Shown here: piece after piece, positions 6,842-8,893 of the stretch
How the letters are laid out: every line of letters begins with the position of its first letter
How positions within the stretch are numbered: position 1 is the stretch's first letter
Assembly: GCA_009845505.1 (NCBI GenBank)
Contig: VXZL01000375.1
Coordinates: 1 to 8,893, forward strand
Reading direction: 5' to 3'
Length of the DNA: 8,893 nucleotides
Origin: Candidatus Poribacteria bacterium
GTDB lineage: Bacteria; Poribacteria; WGA-4E; WGA-3G
Position numbers and translations under genes: made by a program
Notes under the pieces: model-generated
Told to the model about the DNA's origin: nothing
What the model saw: only the letters and a program-made list of their open reading frames with translations
The model's database searches: none

Positions 6842-8860
6842 ATGGATAAATCGAAAATAAAATGGAGTTCTACAATTCTCATTGACACAGTTCTCGTAAA
6901 CCTCGCATTTCTATTCGCTTACCTGACCAGCAAGCAATTCGGTTTTGACCTCTTAAAACAGCCTATACCGTTCTCCACGCTGTTGCAGAGCGCAGACATA
7001 TCACCCTATCAGCATTTTCTCGGTATCGCTGCCGTCGTTACGATAATCCGCATCGGTCTGTTGTTAGGCTTTAATCTCTATAAACCGATGTGGCAACACG
7101 CGTCTGTCAAGGAATTTCGCACCTTAACGACTGCAATTACACTCGCAACTGTTCTACTCATTGGGCTTTCCATACTAACGAAAATTGCGTGGGTCCTCTT
7201 TTTAATCGACGGACTCTATAACTTCGCGCTTATCGGATTCACCAAATTCTCCGCCCAAATCCTTCAGGAGAACCGTTCGACAGCTGATCCGAACACCCAA
7301 CCGCAAGCGTCAACCAAGAACAAAGAGGGCACAATCGCGCACCTCCCTGCCCGAAAACCGCCAACGAAGGTGCTTATTGTCGGCGCAGGTGAGACTGGCA
7401 TTGGCGTGCTGCGGGCACTCAGAAACCACCCGCAGAAAGGCTATGTACCCATTGGATTTATTGACGATGCGCCACAAAAGGTCGGTCGAAGCGTCGCAGG
7501 GCTTGAAGTGCTCGGCACAACCCGAGACCTCACCTATATCGCTCGCAAACGTGAGATTGGCGAAGTTGTCATCGCGATCCCGTCCGCGCCCGGCGGAAAA
7601 ATTCGTGATATTATTCGACAATGCGAATACCGCGGCTGTCAATTCAAAATTGTCCCCAATATCCATGCCATTCTTGACGGACGCGCAAGTGTCAGCCAAA
7701 TTCGAGAGGTCCGATATGAGGATCTCCTGAACCGGTCTACCTCACAAATGGACATCGCCGAAGTCTCGAAATATCTCTCTGGCAAACGCGTCATGGTAAC
7801 AGGCGCAGGCGGATCCATCGGGTCCGAACTGTGCCGTCAAGTCGCACAACTCAATCCTGAACTCCTTATCCTTTTTGGACGTGGTGAAAACAGTCTCTAC
7901 CATACCGACATAGAACTCCAAGAGTTCGAGCCGAAACTCAACCGTGCGGTGATTATCGGCGATATTCGCGACAACGCAAAAGTCGCACAAATTACGCGCA
8001 AATACCGTCCGCATATCATTTTCCATGCCGCCGCCCACAAGCACGTCAAATTCATGGAGAATCACCCTGACGAAGCCGTAAAAAATAACATTCTCGGCAC
8101 GCAAAACTTAATAGACGCCGCAATCAAACACGAAGTTGAAGCGTTCATTCTCGTCTCATCTGACAAAGCCGTAAACCCCACGAGCGTCTACGGTGCCTCG
8201 AAACGCGTGACGGAAAAGTTGATTCAGTGTAAAGCAAAACAGAACGGCACCCGGTTCATCGCCGTCCGTTTCGGAAACGTTATCGGGAGCCGTGCCAGCG
8301 TACTCCCCAACTTCAAACGTCAGATTGCCAAAGGTGGACCCGTCACGGTTACACACCGCGAGGCGACACGCTACTTCATGACGATCCCAGAAGCCGTGCA
8401 GCTCCTCATTCAAGCGGGTGCTATGGGAAATGGGGGTGAAATTCTGATGTTAGATATGGGAGAACCTATTAAGATTCTCGATCTTGCGGAAGACCTTATC
8501 CGCCTTTCTGGGCTTGAGGTGGATCGGGACATCAAAATCGCATTCACGGGGTTAGAACCCGGCGAAAAATTGTACGAGGAACTCTTGACCCCTCAAGAAG
8601 GCGTTACCGCAACAAAGCACCAACGCATTTTCGTCGCACAACTCGAACAGATTGCGGAAAAACAACTCCTCTCTCAGATTGGGGAACTCTCGCAGCTCGC
8701 AGACGCATTAGATGCCGAAGGAATTGTCTCCAAATTCCAAGAACTCGTGCCAACATATCAGCCGAACCGCGCATTCCTCACAGAAGACGATACCGATAGC
8801 ACTTCTGAGATTATCCAGTTCCCGACGGAAAGGAAAACCGTCAGCGCAAACCGTCGCTAA
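6842..8860 (+). CDS. Membrane-bound nucleotide-sugar epimerase/dehydratase (CapD/WbpM/FlaA1 type)
   Basis: This 672-residue enzyme belongs to the long-form family that converts UDP-GlcNAc-type sugars by 4,6-dehydration or epimerisation for capsule, O-antigen or protein glycans. Hydrophobic segments at about 11-29, 60-80, 97-115 and 117-138 anchor it in the inner membrane. A polar linker (143-173) follows. The first Rossmann-like domain begins KVLIVGAGETGIGVLRAL (176-193), with GFIDDAPQKVGRSVAGLEVLGT after it. The catalytic short-chain dehydrogenase domain begins VMVTGAGGSIGSELCRQV (317-334) and contains HAAAHKHV (395-402), SSDKAVNPTSVYGASK (439-454) and RFGNVIGSRASVLPNF (476-491). In many long-form 4,6-dehydratases (WbpM, PglF) the tyrosine of YxxxK is replaced by methionine; here Y450 and K454 are both present. 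The tail ends in a low-complexity acidic-then-basic stretch. It follows the sugar transferase by 62 bp with a strong ribosome binding site. The product sugar cannot be told from sequence. Confidence 0.93.
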   Translation: MDKSKIKWSSTILIDTVLVNLAFLFAYLTSKQFGFDLLKQPIPFSTLLQSADISPYQHFLGIAAVVTIIRIGLLLGFNLYKPMWQHASVKEFRTLTTAITLATVLLIGLSILTKIAWVLFLIDGLYNFALIGFTKFSAQILQENRSTADPNTQPQASTKNKEGTIAHLPARKPPTKVLIVGAGETGIGVLRALRNHPQKGYVPIGFIDDAPQKVGRSVAGLEVLGTTRDLTYIARKREIGEVVIAIPSAPGGKIRDIIRQCEYRGCQFKIVPNIHAILDGRASVSQIREVRYEDLLNRSTSQMDIAEVSKYLSGKRVMVTGAGGSIGSELCRQVAQLNPELLILFGRGENSLYHTDIELQEFEPKLNRAVIIGDIRDNAKVAQITRKYRPHIIFHAAAHKHVKFMENHPDEAVKNNILGTQNLIDAAIKHEVEAFILVSSDKAVNPTSVYGASKRVTEKLIQCKAKQNGTRFIAVRFGNVIGSRASVLPNFKRQIAKGGPVTVTHREATRYFMTIPEAVQLLIQAGAMGNGGEILMLDMGEPIKILDLAEDLIRLSGLEVDRDIKIAFTGLEPGEKLYEELLTPQEGVTATKHQRIFVAQLEQIAEKQLLSQIGELSQLADALDAEGIVSKFQELVPTYQPNRAFLTEDDTDSTSEIIQFPTERKTVSANRR

Positions 8861-8869
8861 TCCGGCAAG

Positions 8870-8893
8870 GTAGGGTCGGTACATGCCCCATAC
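8870..8893 (+). repeat. Imperfect inverted repeat at the right edge (possible terminator or dispersed repeat)
   Basis: GTAGGG (8870-8875) can pair with CCC plus TAC (8887-8889 and 8891-8893, with one bulged A), leaving an 11-base loop, GC-rich in the stem. It starts 10 bases after the CapD-type stop codon, where a terminator would be expected, but the window ends before any T-run. It may equally be part of a dispersed intergenic repeat. Confidence 0.3.

Noticed and set aside
7310..7699. Minus-strand and alternate-frame open frames inside secA, the sugar transferase and the CapD-type gene
   Set aside because: They shadow strongly conserved coding sequence and show no recognisable domains or start signals.
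1..8893. CRISPR arrays, tRNA or rRNA genes, insertion sequence transposases
   Set aside because: I found no regularly spaced long repeats, no cloverleaf or rRNA-like stretches and no transposase motifs on either strand.

Overview
The window looks like ordinary chromosomal DNA from an uncultured Gram-negative-type bacterium. My best guess is Candidatus Poribacteria or a relative in the wider Planctomycetes-like candidate phyla. The grounds are codon style, a DUF1573-type lipid-anchored or membrane-anchored protein, short CTGACYG tandem heptamers between genes, and an exopolysaccharide-type sugar transferase. No 16S gene or other decisive marker is present, so this assignment is an inference. 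All genes read on the + strand, and no stretch longer than about 150 bases lacks a gene.

Layout: (1) 1-236 is the 3' end of an unrecognised, AT-rich gene cut by the window edge. (2) 283-996 encodes a membrane-anchored DUF1573-like protein. (3) 997-1112 is a regulatory gap holding four CTGACYG heptamers, a sigma70-like promoter and an 11-bp-phased set of short inverted repeats. (4) 1113-2243 is a polytopic membrane protein of unknown function, followed 34 bp later by (5) secA (2278-5079), complete with its C-terminal zinc motif. (6) 5226-5435 is a small four-cysteine Trm112-like protein with a TTG start. It is bracketed by two copies of a perfect 28-bp inverted repeat (5080-5107 and 5558-5585). 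(7) 5583-6779 is a GT4 sugar transferase of the PEP-CTERM/exosortase-associated type (TIGR03087-like), and its ATG lies inside the right repeat copy. (8) 6842-8860 is a membrane-bound nucleotide-sugar epimerase/dehydratase of the CapD/WbpM/FlaA1 type. An imperfect hairpin lies at the right edge.

How the genes fit together: the left half concerns protein export and envelope proteins (SecA ATPase, membrane protein, DUF1573 protein). The right half starts a surface-polysaccharide locus, in which CapD-type chemistry makes a modified UDP-sugar and the GT4 enzyme transfers sugars. I do not see a clearly new multi-gene system. The least explained items are the 28-bp inverted repeat pair around the Trm112-like gene and the phased palindromes over the promoter at 1044-1073.
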